From contig NMRA01000133.1 in the NCBI GenBank assembly GCA_002633005.1, forward strand, positions 490,627-554,626: DNA of 64,000 nt, written 5' to 3'. This document shows, one piece after another, positions 1-13,500 of the stretch; position 1 is the stretch's first letter; each line of letters begins with the position of its first letter. The position numbers and the translations under genes are program-made. The notes beneath the pieces are model-generated. The model ran no database searches. It saw only the letters and a list, made by a program, of their open reading frames with translations, and was not told the origin of the DNA. This DNA comes from Phoronis australis (Eukaryota; Phoronida; Phoronidae).

Positions 1-140
1 TGGAAATCTTCAAAAATCGCAGGGGGGCGCTTAACCGAGCAGTGGGCGGTTAAATCGAAAATCCATCTAAAGTAGGGGGTGGGTGGTTAACTGAGCATGG
101 GCGTTAACCCGAACGTTTACGGTATTACCGTTAATTTCAA
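1..140 (-). mobile_element. Fragment of a GCGCTTA-rich DNA element
   Basis: Reverse-strand reading begins near ACGGTAATACCGT and contains alternating CGCCCA, GGTTAA and CACCCACCCCC blocks. The same vocabulary is found at the left end of the inverted-repeat element at 41365 and in diverged scraps at 35285-35410 and 37288-37372. The copy is cut by the window edge. Confidence 0.45.
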
Positions 141-1456
141 ATGAAAACACGTGATTTTGGCAAGATTTTTTCGCCGCTAAACAGCTATTGAACTCTACCA
201 TACTCTACCACAGTTCTCCCTCGACTCATTCACCCCTCAACAAAAACAAGGCAAGCTCCTGGTACACGTAACACACCATTTCGGGCTTCAAATACAACCA
301 AATATTTTAGAGGGTGGAATGCACCAGTTTTCGTGTTGAAAGTTAGTTTGGCGGCGTGATGTTAGAAACAGGAGCGTGGCGTTATAGATAGCACTGTATT
401 TTACATACGTCATGTACACAGAACTATATATTGGCATATATCAGGTACATCTATTTTGACAAAATAACTCTTACAATGACCAGGCACGTGACAGCGAAAC
501 ATTTTGCTCATAACTTGCCTAAATTGGCAAACTTTACCAAACCGTGAGCAAGCATTAAACAGTTCTACTACAGATAAGACAACAGTATCAAATGCAGCAT
601 TTCTGGGACAAAATATGAACCAACAAAATATAGAAAGCTACTATAATACAACAAGGGTTTTACACACCTAATAACACTGATTTTTCATATTTTTCAATAA
701 ATTTGAGCCACGATTTGCGACCTAACAACACATACCATAAGCTTAAATGAGCCCCCTAACATCACACCTCTAACTCAATGTATAAATTCAATATTTTCAG
801 GCAGCATGCTGCACTTCAAACAAAACTAGTCACCATGCCAAATACTTGCATTCATACCTTCATCTTGTCCCTCAATGTCTGGGTTGTCTCTCATCAAAAG
901 AGTAAGTCTCTACTCCCGAATCAGACCGAGGCCACGGCTATATACATGTACAATAAAGTTCTAATTGATCGCATGCAGTTAGTGTAACATAAACGTCATT
1001 GCGTAGCGTGCTTAAACAGTTGCGAGACTGCGAATTTGTTTGGCAGGACTGTATTTAAACATGTGACTTAAGATCAAGTTCTATTTCGAAAACTTGTAAG
1101 GAAATTGCGCAGCACAGAAATCTTACTAAAACCCGACTTTTGGTTGCGTGCTAACAACATACAACTCAAGACATGCTCAATAAATGCAAGACTCCATAGA
1201 GGCTTCACACCTCATGTCATGGACGACTTGAGCAATTCGCAAATTCTACAGTCATCCAAGAATACTCCAAATTACCGACTCTGTTTAATCAGATCCTGAA
1301 TTTTGAAATGAGTTTAGACGAGATTCATATACCATAGTCAGGTTGGTGGGTGTAATCCTAACTTCTAACCAAACATTGCCTTAAAGCATAAATTGGAAAT
1401 GGTTCATTTAGGACACCAGATCATCACCAAACACCATTTTAGAATTTTGCACGTTT

Positions 1457-1694
1457 CAGGGCTTGGAATGACCGACGACAAAAAGAGGAAAATTTGGTAG
1501 ATGATGTTTCGTTCCACAAATAAATAAGCATGAGTGATAGAAATACTTTTTGTGTAGTAAAATTAAAGTGAAATAAAACGTTTTTGCATGAATAAATTCA
1601 AAATAATGAGAAAAAATAGACATCCGGAAATCAAGAGGAAATCACAACCAAAAAAGAGGAAATCCTCTTAAAAGAGGAAAAATTCCAAGCCCTG
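1457..1694. mobile_element. Small hAT-like inverted-repeat element (238 bp)
   Basis: Starts CAGGGCTTGGAAT and ends with its exact reverse complement ATTCCAAGCCCTG. The CAGGG start is common in hAT-type non-autonomous elements. The interior is A-rich with repeated AAGAGGAAA, and no coding is seen. A clean 8-bp target duplication is not visible. A related half-end (GGCTTGGAATTTTC) occurs at 9306. Confidence 0.7.
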
Positions 1695-2553
1695 AAGTTT
1701 TCTTCAGGAATGAAACAAACCATGGGATAACAATACTAGACTAGTATTTAATCTGGCAGTGACAATAAAGCCAGGGCTAAAAATTTGTGAAAAATGCACT
1801 GGGATAGCAAAACTTCCAGGAACAAGCCACATGTCATTTACCAGGTTGGCGAGGAGGTAGTCTCGCCCGTCAACAACTAGCGACAGATACTTGCACTTAA
1901 CCCTGGTGTATTGCACTCCCAAACCCAGGAAGTAAAATGACAATAAGTACCTAATAAATACCTGAAAATCATAACATGTTAATTAATAGTTTTATCAGTG
2001 GAAGTTCAAATTGGCCACAATGCCAACGAGCTTGTAAAACCTGGGATATCATGATAAATACATACTTTCAAGAGTTCATACTTATCAGGCTAAAATTACG
2101 ACTGTTCAGGCTAACTGTCAACAATATCTTCCAACAGAACATTTAAACTAGTCAGACAAAGGGTGACACTTTCAGTCATTTATTTACGACACCAGAAATT
2201 TCAAATTCTCTGATGAAACATTTTCAGTTTGATTTTCTTTCAGTGTCTTATTGTGTCATTTTGTGACCCACCAGTCTCTTGGTCCCGCTCTCTCATCGCC
2301 CTTCACACCTTGCCCTTCCATGGCTTTCTCCCCTGCCTGACATCTGTTGGCCAGATTCTAACTCACAACATGCAACATTTGCAGAAGAAACAGTTGACAA
2401 GCTGACTCTCTTCTATGTCAATGCACGATCCACAAGACCTTCAATTGCACTACAGCAAGATAGGATCATCCAAGAAGCTGACACATACCTTAGTAAAGAG
2501 CACATGCTCCTGACTAAAGTTTTGTTCAGGAAATACTCTCATCACAACTGCCA

Positions 2554-2780
2554 CACTGTGGTACCTAGTCTATACACTGTGGTACCTAGTCTATACACTG
2601 TGGTACCTAGTCTATACACTGTGGTACCTAGTCTATACACTGTGGTACCTAGTCTATACACTGTGGTACCTAGTCTATACACTGTGGTACCTAGTCTATA
2701 CACTGTGGCACCTAGTCTATACACTGTGGTACCTAGTCTATACACTGTGGTACCTAGTCTATACACTGTGGTACCTAGTC
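2554..2780. repeat. 21-bp minisatellite, about 10.8 copies
   Basis: Near-perfect units built around TGTGGTACCTAGTC. One unit carries GTGGCACC at 2704-2711 instead of GTGGTACC. Because 21 is a multiple of three, both strands stay open across it, which produces misleading open frames. It lies about 1.6 kb past the arrestin stop. Confidence 0.97.
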
Positions 2781-3276
2781 AGAAGTCTATACACTTGAGC
2801 TCCACATTCCTATCAGAGCTAAGTATTCTGTGGTCTTCACACCCCTGAGTTATCATAAATTCTGCACACACAAGCCCAAATTGCAAAAGAGGCTAAAACA
2901 ATATGGCTGACCACTAAATGGCTAAGGCATCTATTACTGTTACAATAATATTGCATCGTTTTGTGACCTAAACCCAGCCAGGCATTGCATGTGACAGACG
3001 TGACACAAACATTATTGTTGAGCTTGCAGTTGAAAATGACAAGACTGCCAAAAATAGTTTCACTAAGAAACAACCCTTAATTCCATACCACAAGGGCCAT
3101 ACCAACACTTGATTAATTTTGTTTCTCAATGAAGACCTACATGGCAACTAACTCTAAACCACAGCAACTCAAAGTCCCTGCTGGTCACCATCATTCTCGT
3201 CACCTTTGTCATCGTCATCATCTCCAGTCATTATCACATAGCCTTTAAGACGGCGACCATCACACATGGGTTGCTG

Positions 3277-3661
3277 GCCACCACATGAAACAACCCCAAA
3301 GAGGGACTAAACCATGTCCTTAACTTTTCACCTCATATGTCGACTCATGTAGGCACTGTTTGGCCTTTATATTACTATGCTATTTTGTTTACGAAGTCAA
3401 TTTTTAACTTTGATGTCCACCCGGAGCAAACTCTATATTTAATTCTCAATGTTAATGAAAACAAATACGGATCTTTCCATACAACGTCCCAAATTCAAGG
3501 ATTATTTATTTTCGCTGAAAGATGGGCTCAGTTTTCAAATACATTACTAAAATGTCATTCGTCAAAGTGTAGCTCACACCAACTATAACTGGACAACACT
3601 TGTGTGAGCAGAAGAATTGGGAACTTAGTTGAGTCTCTATTTGGGACTGCATAATGCAGTT
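3277..3661 (-). mobile_element. MITE family A, copy 2 (about 385 bp)
   Basis: Left end CACATGAAACAACCCCAAAG and right end TTGGGACTGCATAATGCAG are diverged versions of the terminal repeats of the copy at 10215-10638. The interior also matches when reversed (the block with GGGCTCAG and TTATTTTCGCTG). It lies downstream of the arrestin stop. Confidence 0.7.
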
Positions 3662-4331
3662 AAGGTTATGAATGACCTTATGGACAACTCTGTGCATTCA
3701 GTCAAATATCAACAAAACAATAGAATTTATCTCAACCCTGATGTATTTGAATTTTGACTTCATAATAATCTGCTTATGACTGGGTCGCGTGATAATGTCT
3801 TTTTTAGTAAAATTTAGCAAAAAGAAAGGCACAAGCATAGAAAAAGAATGGTATTTATAAAATGACAAAATTTTGTTAGATATAAAGGAATCTCAAAAAA
3901 GTTCCTCACGCCAAAGTCGATAGATTTAAAACAATTTCTTAGTAAACTTTGAAAAACAATGCACAAAGCACGGTATATGAAAGTTTGATCAGCCACTTTT
4001 TAAGACATAATTTTTCAAAGTTAACCAAACTTGGACATTTTTCTAGGGTCATAACTGTTAACTGACAGACTAGGACCAACTGCCACATCCATCCTAGTTA
4101 CATAATCCAAACTGATATGCACCTCTTGAACACCCTTCACCAAACCTGTGTTTAATTATGAATAGCTATGGCGTTCAACAACCATGCATACTTTCATTTG
4201 TCTTGACACCCTCAAATCCACATTGCCGTGTGCATATTGCATCATAAATAACGAAGCACGGTTAATTATAAACAACAATTAAAGAACGTTTCTACTGTGA
4301 AATGCTGCACTCAACACATGGCACAGTACAA

Positions 4332-4372
4332 CACGTCGTCTTTGACCTCTCACGTCGTCTTTAACCTCTCAC
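4332..4372. repeat. Tandem duplication in the arrestin 3' UTR region
   Basis: CACGTCGTCTTTGACCTCT is followed directly by a copy with one change (TTTAACCTCT). It begins about 45 bp past the stop codon. Confidence 0.8.
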
Positions 4373-4417
4373 TTTGTTTTCCTTTTCATAACGCCTTCTC
4401 ACATCCTTCTTCATTTC

Positions 4418-4517
4418 TCACGCCTCAGTGTCATCACCTTCATGACCCTTAAGACGTAGCCGGGCAAAATCCTCAAAAATAAGGTCGTCATCCTTGTCCG
4501 CATAACAACTCTCACCA
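4418..4517 (-). CDS. Arrestin exon 13 (AP-2 motif and stop)
   Basis: Completes Asn398, then codes [20 protein letters not shown] and [12 protein letters not shown] before TGA at 4418-4420. [12 protein letters not shown] is the beta2-adaptin binding and C-tail anchoring element of non-visual arrestins. Acceptor ttttgcag. The 3' UTR must run below 4418, but no clear AATAAA on this strand marks its end. Confidence 0.97.
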
Positions 4518-7500
4518 CTGCAAAACAAGATGGAGATTAAACTTTTATTTAGTCACTAGGAAGGTCATTGAGCAGACAATATTACTTTTCTTACAGTGAA
4601 TCAGCTTGGATGATATTTTAGCACAAAACGTGTCAGTGACAAACCCGAGAAGATACTCTGGCTTTAATGAAACAAACTTATGTTAATCAAAACAAAGTTA
4701 AAGCAGCAACACGGTTCTATGTGTTAGAATTGTTAGAGCCAACATGGCGCTATGTGTTAGGATTGTTAGAGCCAACATGGCGCTATGTGTTATCATTGTT
4801 AGAGCCAACATGGTTCTATGTGTTAGCATCATTAGAGCCAACATGGCGCTATGTGTTAGCATTGTTAGAGCCAACATGGCGCTATGTGTTAGCATCGTTT
4901 GAGCCAACATGGTTCTATGTGTTAGCATTGCTAGATCCAACAAAGAGATTCCGGACACCCCTGCTGAAGATGAATAGCGCTCGAACTAAACCCATGGCAC
5001 TAAAACGTTTTTACACCAAAGAAGACCGCTCCAACCAACAACTTCAAAGATGAGTGAAACCTGTCACAATGCAGGCAAACTTACTTTGTATCTAGTTGAA
5101 TCAAGTTTGTATCGACAGGCACATTGTCATCAGGGTTACTAGTGGCCACCACACTAGCTGGCCGACTTGGAGGGGGTGACTCTGGTGGCTTAGGATGGGT
5201 CAGCGTGAACGGCAACTCCACAGAGAGGTCACTGCAAAAACAACAACAGACAAACATTACAACCTTATATTTGCTTTAAATCCAGTCAGTCATAGGGTTC
5301 TTCCTCCAATTATGATTGATGAAAGGAGCCACAATCTCTTTTAAGTCACTCGTAAGTTTTTATCCTCTAAGACCCTACTTAAACCTTACTTAGAGCTTAC
5401 TTAAAGAAGTGATGAACCTGCCTACTGCCTAACAAGACTGATCTCGACTCGTTCCTTATACGAATTTGAAGTGGAAGAAATGACAAACAATTCCAACTCG
5501 AGACCACGCGCAGCGCATAAAATGACCACTCTGGTCACTCCAACTTATTGACCCTATCTCAAGCAGTATGGATGACAAAAGTTGGACGTAACGTGCCCGT
5601 AATTTGAGAACCAGGTTGATGCTCATTATTCAGTGGAGAAAACTGGTTCTCAAAATTCAGCAATATATATCCGACCATTACCGGAATGAACTGTTAGTTC
5701 TACCAAAGGCCAGAAAGCACTCCTCATCTGTGTACGGAACAAGTTAAGATCGATCTTAAAATGTTAAGTAAATGAACACCAGAAGGCAATCTTGACAGAT
5801 ACCAGGTTTGTAGCTGCACAATATACCCCCCATTCTCCTGCCATTGTCAATATTTCTAATATGACACATACAGTAACAAAACCCACATTTTGAATGAGAC
5901 TGCGTATTGCCATGATTTTGGTCAGAACTTATTTCTGAGATAGGGAAGAGCTGACAATTGTTGATACTAGCCACTAAAGTTGAACGTTAATTGGCTTTCA
6001 TTTAAAAGCTTTTAATTAGAGGACCTCCATGTGACAAGTAGTCTTGTGAAATAAAAAATACGACAAATTTGTCCTTTCACACTTCTTCCGGTTCCATGAA
6101 TGTGTGGACAGCTAATCATCTGTTTTAGATGTTTTTATTTCTCTCTTGACTAACAAGCTTCTTGGTGACCCCCAGTATAATAGATACAACAACTACCATG
6201 ACCCGTGGAGAGGCTAAGTAGATACACTATCTTGTTCGATATCTTCAGATTTCAAGATGGCCACCCAACTACCACCCGAAGCGGATATGATTACAAAAGA
6301 ACTCATGTGCGACATGCTATCCAGGTACGAGAAAACACACGACATCGAGGTTGAACATCTTCAAGTGTCAAGAATGACTAAACCGGGTGAGTAACAAACT
6401 TCTTCACATGATAATTTCTGTCGCTCGTTACTCGAATCACACAACTGGAAATCATCAATTTGTTTTCATCACAACTGTTAATGTCACTACGTCTTTCGAA
6501 AACAATTTACAATATTTTAAATTTGAATTTTGCAGCTAAAATAACCCATTGAGATTACAAATAAAAATATCCATAAAACAGTTCTACAGCAAATCACTTC
6601 TTATATGGCACATTACAAAAAATTATATAAAAGGCAAATTCATGCAAATAGCCAACTGTTGCTAATTCATTTGACTAAATTTTAGGAAACTATTTTCACT
6701 TTATTTAGGTTAAACAATTTATGAAATGGATTTCAAGCACGTTAGTTAAGTTGAATTTGTGCCCTAATACATCTCATTCACCACAACTCCAAACATTTTC
6801 AATGTTAACTGAATGTAATAAGAATCCATTTTTGGAGGTGCAGTACCACCTAAAATGGCTGCACTGTAGTAAGCGACAGCAAACTACTGCATTATGGGTA
6901 CTCTCTCAACTGCTGCCACACAGGCAGGAAGTTACAAAGTATTTGTTTTTGTGATAACTTTCCACTGACGAAGCTCATTATGTGTTCAAAATTGTTGAAC
7001 GCAAAGTGACAAGTTATCTTTAATGTTTTTTTTTGTAATTTAAGGTGAGCACATTGGAAGCTGCATACTGCGAGTGTGCGTAACCACTAAGTCATTGGAC
7101 GGTGTCAGCAAACAGCATCACTTGGTCGTTAAGACTAACTTCACTGACCCAGTCCAAGCACAGAGAGTGACAAATAACCTAATGTTTGTCAAGGAGATCC
7201 AAACCTTTAAAGAGCTCCTCCCTGCTGCAAACAGCCGGATTCGGGAGATAACTGCAGGGCAAGATGGGGTCACTTACGCAGTGTCAGTACCAGAGATGGT
7301 TGGTTACAGACTGGGAGAGGGGCATACTAGCATGTTGGCACTGAAGGACCTCAGTACAGAGGGTTACAAGAAGGTGAATGTATCGGAGAGTCTAGACATA
7401 TGTCACTGCAAGCAAGCCATGAAAGAAGTGGCTGCCTTCCACGCCATTGGCTACCTGCTGAAAGATGGGGTCACAAGGGAGGCGTTTCTGACGAGGTATC

Positions 7501-10500
7501 CTTATCTGGGCGTCTTCAACTACACCAGCCAAGAGTTCATTGCACCTTTCATGGACATTATCCGACTCACTTCAGACAGTCTTGTGGAGTTCATTCTGAC
7601 CTCTGACCTTAGTGAGGACCTCAAGCAGCAGGCTGGCAAACTACGTCTGCACGACCCTGTTGCAGAGCCCAAAAGCTGCAGTGCTCCAGTAGAACCGTTT
7701 GCAACCATATGCCTCTTGGACTTCTCGACAAGGAACATGCTGTTCAGATATGACGATCAAGGGGTGCCAGTTGGGGTCAAACTTCTCGACTTCCAGACTG
7801 TATATTATGGGTCGCCAACATTCGATTTATCAATGTTTCTCTATACAGCCTGTTTTGACGGCATCAAGCAGGACATATTGGACGACTTGCTGAGCACGTA
7901 CTACAATGCTCTAGCGGATAATTTGAAAAAATTGAGAGTGCCACTGAAGTTCACTTATCAGGAGTTCTTCAAAGAGTTCATGAGAACACGACTATCCGCT
8001 CTGTGGTACGGACTGATGACACCTCCCTTCTTTCTCATAATGGGTGGATTTTTGGCTAGAGATGAAGTGAAAGATCCCACCTCAGGTGGACCAGCTAAAC
8101 AATTGGCTAAAGCATTGAGTAGGAGTGTCTATGCGCCATTTCTGTTAGACACATACAGGCTGCTGTCAACATATAACTTTTCAGTGACCTTACAACCTCT
8201 TTAGAAGCCAAAGGATGCATGGGAGATAACTTTACTTTAAAACGATTCTAAATCATTCTTTTTACTATTACGATCGATTTTAATTGTTTGGAATCGAAAG
8301 TAGACAAGATTTTACCAATTTTTACAAAGTTTTGTACTTTTTTGAAAACATTGTCTTTTTAAAGCTGTACTTCACCCAGTCTAGTTGGCTAAAAACAAAG
8401 ATGCAACTTGGCCTTTTATTCAAATAAAATTTGTCTCATGACATTCCATACCATGATGGGATTCTATTTCTGATAACAACGAGAACAATGAAACCATCAA
8501 CGACTTGAGCAAACGCATAATAAGTTAGAGTTCATTGGGGTTGGCCTACTCTAAAACCGTGAATTTGAAAATGTCACTGAAATACATTGCCTGTGAATTT
8601 GAAAATGGTCACTGAAATACATTGCCTGTGACTCCAGTTCCCGGCTCATTTCGGAACAATTCAAGATCAGGCGAGCGTGTTGATGCTTTTAAAATCGTAT
8701 TCAACAAAACTGGGTCCAGCAAGAGGCTTTTGACATTCCCAAGAATACCTCGATATCTTTTTTATTGTTTTATTCTACAACGGCAGTGGGTGCACCCGGT
8801 GGTGAATCAAGTGCGTGAGATATGGACGAAATGGCTGTACACTTTCTACATCAAGGTACTGTCTCTCTGGTTCCAAAAGGGATCTTTATTCAACATTTTT
8901 ATCATTTAAATGTAACCCAGTAATATACATAGTCTCACCTCTTACGTTTTTGTGAAATTTAGTTGTTAAGCTAATGATTCATTTTGCCAGGACTTTCCCC
9001 AGTTTCCCCCCCACAAAGTATAGAATCAAGAGCCTAGTCAGTAAATGTTCGGAATATAGTCCCATGGGCCCCACCTCTGCAACCACAATTGAAAATTTCT
9101 ATGGTTTGTAAAGTGTTCCATTCTCAACAGAGTCAACAAGTGTCAAGTAAAATGAGAAACAGGACCAAGTGTATTTCAGCACATTTTTGCCTTAAACAGT
9201 ACAACATACAACAAACTTTAGGTACCATGGCATGGTAACCTCTCTTAACTATACAAGTTGGTCCTCATTACCCGTCCAAGTCACATTTTCCCTCTATATG
9301 TCAAGGCTTGGAATTTTCAGCGGAAACACAGATTTCCGCTTTTTTCTTTTATTCCCTCTGCGTATTTCCGTTATATTTCGGATTTGCCATAAAATTATCG
9401 CGGCAAATTAGTTTCTCACCATGGTGTTGCCAATGACTCGAAAAGCGGAAACTGCTCTTTATGTTTCGGAGGAACGAAAATAGTAATTGCGAATCACAGG
9501 TGCTCGAAATTTCCTGATGACTCGTAACCATATATCAGAAATATGTCTTCTTAGTGATGAGTGATGGCAGTGGAAATCGAGGAACACATAAATTCAAGCG
9601 CCTGTGCCTGGGATACCGTGGTTCATCAATGGCGTCTGCATTTGGTACAAAATCGCGGTGACAAATAGTGCGATTCTGTGGTCAAAAATGCGAGAAGTAG
9701 ACAGAATATTTCGTGGAAAAAGTGGATAAAAGAAACGGTCAATGTCTTCACAAACAACATAAGTCAAGGTTTGTGCTCTGTAAACTCTGAGAGAGGAACA
9801 ATTACGGAGTGCGTGGCCGAGTCGCCTTGGACAAAGTTGGAGTCAGAGGACCGACTGAAAACGATAAAACACTAGAAATAACGGTTCCTGAAAGGAAATC
9901 CAACCGTAACACGTTATTCGTTGGACTGGAATCGTGAGATGTGAGTGATGTATGTCCAAGCTTGGGGTATTAGTCCAATTTTCACTATCCTTATTTATTA
10001 TCTAAATTATCAACCTGTTTTAATTGTATCTTTGTTACATGTATTTAATTATTATTTTACTACTTTATTGTATTATATTACTGTTTTATATTTTGTTGTT
10101 GAGGGTCCTCTTGGAAAGCAGTGCTTTCAATGAAAAGGCCACCCTCATTTTAAATGTTACAATAAACAAATGAAAAAATAAAATTAGAAACATGCAAGGC
10201 AATGACCAGTGGCTGGTTGCATGAAACAGTCCCAAATAGGGACCCAACTAAGGTCCCTAAGTCTTTTTGCGTATTTGTGTCTTTATGGACTCACAGATGC
10301 AATATTTTTCTATCATTTCATCCTCATTATGAGCTCCTCTTTGATTACTGACATTTTCTAACAATTGAACTAAAAACTGAGCCCAGAGTTCATTGAAAAT
10401 AAATAGGGACCCAGCCCTTAAATTGGGGGTGTTGCATGAAAAGATCCCGAAAGATTTTCGATAATATTGACAATTCAACGTAGAATTCACTCTTGACTTG

Positions 10501-13500
10501 TATCAAAGTACAAAATTGACTTAGTAGTGAAACTAAAACAATTCAAGAAAGGGCAATCGATGTTTTCACAAGTCCAAAAATACGCAGTAGATTTAGGGAA
10601 CTTAGTCGAGTCCCTATTTGGGACTGTTTCATGCAACCGGGCAAAGGAGACCAGACATTCTAGAAAGTCTGATTCTTTGTTGCTGACGTACCTGGTGCCC
10701 AGAAGTCCCAGAATCAAACGAACTTTGACTTTGTACTGCACCACAATGCCAAGATTTTCTTTCTGACTAGGATCTTGGATTCTGAAATGACAGCATACCA
10801 CATGTGAACAGCATACGACCTGTGAACAGCACTATGTAGATGGTGAGATTCCAGCCAATATTAGGAAACATTTTAAACATGGCCACTTTACCCATGAAAG
10901 AAGAGACACGTTACTGATACTTTCCTTTAATAAATTTTGCAGCAAGAACGGATTGTAATATCAAATTTATCGATACAATTTTAAAATAAGGTTCCATAAA
11001 AATGGCTTAGGGTTTCATTCTGGGGCTTGGCTATTCAAAACCCATAGGGGAGTAATAAAATAATCATCTTCTCAGCCAGGACTACAAACCCTCTTTTAAT
11101 CTGTGTTTAGTTAGTCCAAGTGGGACACTTATATGAGGGCTGTTCCAGTAAAATCCATGTGGGAGGGGGGGACGGCAGTAGAAATAAAAATTCATGGGTG
11201 GTGGTCTTCAGAAAAAAACTCAAATTATGGGTGGTCATTCCTGTAAGAAGTGATGCATTAAAAATGGGTGGTATTTTTTGATCTGTTAACCTTGACAGGT
11301 TGGTTAATTCAGCCAACACATCTCCAAAGAAATCAAAACTCAAAAAATGCGATTGGCATATATCCCAACTTATCCCAATACAAAAAAGCCCATATTGCCA
11401 GTGAACAGAGTGCAATATGTTCACTAAGCCATTAATCAAGTCATGGGCAACTTGATTTGAACCAAGTGCTTGTCTGCAGTCCTATTGAATTGAAAAGTTA
11501 TGCAACACTAAACTGGTGTTAACACATATAAGAAAATTGATGATTTTTAAATAAAAAGTATGAGGAGTAAGATAAACAAGTTCCAATATTCACTTGACAT
11601 AGAAGTATAAAAGAGTTTGTGGAGACAGTTTGAGATTCATAGATCCTTATAATTGAAAAAATGTTCATTGAAATTATAGACACATGGTGAACAGAGACAC
11701 CTGGTGGCTGCCAAAAGTATTGTTCACAGGCTACTTTAATTTTTGACAATATTGGACAAGACAACTAGTTCTTGTCTGTCAATCATCTAAGTTCTTAACA
11801 GGTCCTCCTGGAGGCAATTTGTTTGCAAGTGTTGGATTTTATATTTTAACCTATTAAAAATAATTAAAAAATTATGGGTCATGGGTTGGAGAAATAAATG
11901 AAAAATATGGGCGGTGGGTACGAAATAAAAGTGCCTTCCCCCCCCCTCCCATACAGATTTTGCTGGAACAGCCCTGACTAAGAGCAGGTTTCACAAAGAA
12001 CTACTTTCACTGATCTTGCATGTCAATTTCAAAAGGCCTATTGTGTATGAAAGATGTCCATGACTTACAACCACAGGCAAAATGCTAATCCTCTATCTGA
12101 ACAAGTTACCCCACCAAAACCCAAAATGGTTTTCACGTTTTACACAAGTGTTACCATTGATTGAACGACATCTCTCTTGGCATACTCAGCAGGCGCATCC
12201 CACTAAGCCCATCACAACAGATCCAACCATGAAATGGAACAGTCGTTTAAACTGAGATTTTCAACTAATTCTTTTAAATACTGAATAACTAGTTACTATT
12301 TCTCCTTACATGGTGGACGATGCCAGACAGGTGTCCTCGTGCTTCAACTTCCCGTCCAAGGCTAGCCCCCTCTTGTCTCTGTTCTTCTCCAATAGAGGCG
12401 TCAACTCGTAAACTTTACAGAAGCCTACTTGATTAGCATGAATGGAAAACCCGTCCCTGAGAGTAGTAACGTCAAGATGAGGTAGGAGTAATTAATAGAG
12501 GACACAAGTGGAAGAGCAAACCATTCTCCATAAAATTAACAGAATAAGACCGTTGTTTGATACACATGCATGAATATTTGTCAAGTAAGTGGAATCTGCA
12601 GGGGGTCCGGTTAGCAATACATCTTGTTGCACAGTTGTAGTTTAAGTAGAACTGATGTACATTGAAGGCTTTTAAGGCCAGGACAACACGGAATTCTGAC
12701 AAAGTATGTAACTACAATGATAATCAAAGAGTAACAGCTCCCTGTAACTTCTTACACTTCTAGAGATATTCTTGTGTTAAATTGTGACTTGGGTACTGAA
12801 ACCTCGCACTTGAACGACATAAAAATCAACCTTACACAACAACAACTTGTTTACAAAATGTAGACGAAATAGGAAAAAAAGTGAACACTATTTGAGTGAA
12901 GTGTGCGTGTGGATGTTGCTTCCAATAAAGGTTCATGTGGCAGTATACCTAGCACAGACTAAATTGTAACATACCATTTATATTCGTTAAAGAAATAAAC
13001 CAACACCCAAAAGAAAATCAAAGCTAATGAAATGGTATCCACAAAAACTTCGTTCCCTTTCGTTTGTGTCGAAGCTGTATGAAAGATTGGTAGCCTAAAA
13101 TGGCTGCGAAACAATCTTTCAGCAGTGTGACATTGCACGATTGTAGTGCTGACATGCAACAGAATATAAGGCAAGAGCAATGCAAAGTGATGGTAGACCG
13201 TCAACAGCAAAGGTTCCAGGAGTCAATTTTACAAGTCAACCCATCAAATTGATCAACTTTGAAATAACTGTCGGACAGAGCACACCTTGTTGAGGAACAA
13301 CAGAGATGCTGCTGAGATAGTCACATACAACGGAAAAACAGAGTGTTGGTCCATTCCTATCTTATACCCTTCAAAGGTAAGGCAATTTGAAGCTACTATA
13401 AAAATTACATGTAAACAAGGGCTTGAGTACTTAATACGTTAAAACTCTGTGTATCACTTTCTAACATTTCATCACACTAGGTCAAAGTGTTTTGACAAAA

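Larger units (their letters stand above)
5232..10691 (-). other. Arrestin intron 11 with nested gene
   Basis: A 5,460-bp intron that hosts the complete plus-strand CHK-like gene (6257-8204), a two-copy duplication of about 33 bp at 8561-8632, a LINE tail ending near 10183 and MITE family A copy 1. I see nothing recognisable in 5240-6200 or 8650-9900, apart from a half-end of the CAGGGCTTGGAAT family near 9306. Confidence 0.85.

Noticed and set aside
2554-2780. CRISPR-like array
   Set aside because: Repeats are directly adjacent with no unique spacers, and the sequence is eukaryotic.
2279-2848. 189-codon open frame, and a minus-strand frame within it
   Set aside because: More than a third is the 21-bp minisatellite, whose length is a multiple of three. 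The remainder shows no family resemblance.
4667-5053. 128-codon frame with EPTWRYVL repeats
   Set aside because: Translation of the 33-bp minisatellite inside arrestin intron 12.
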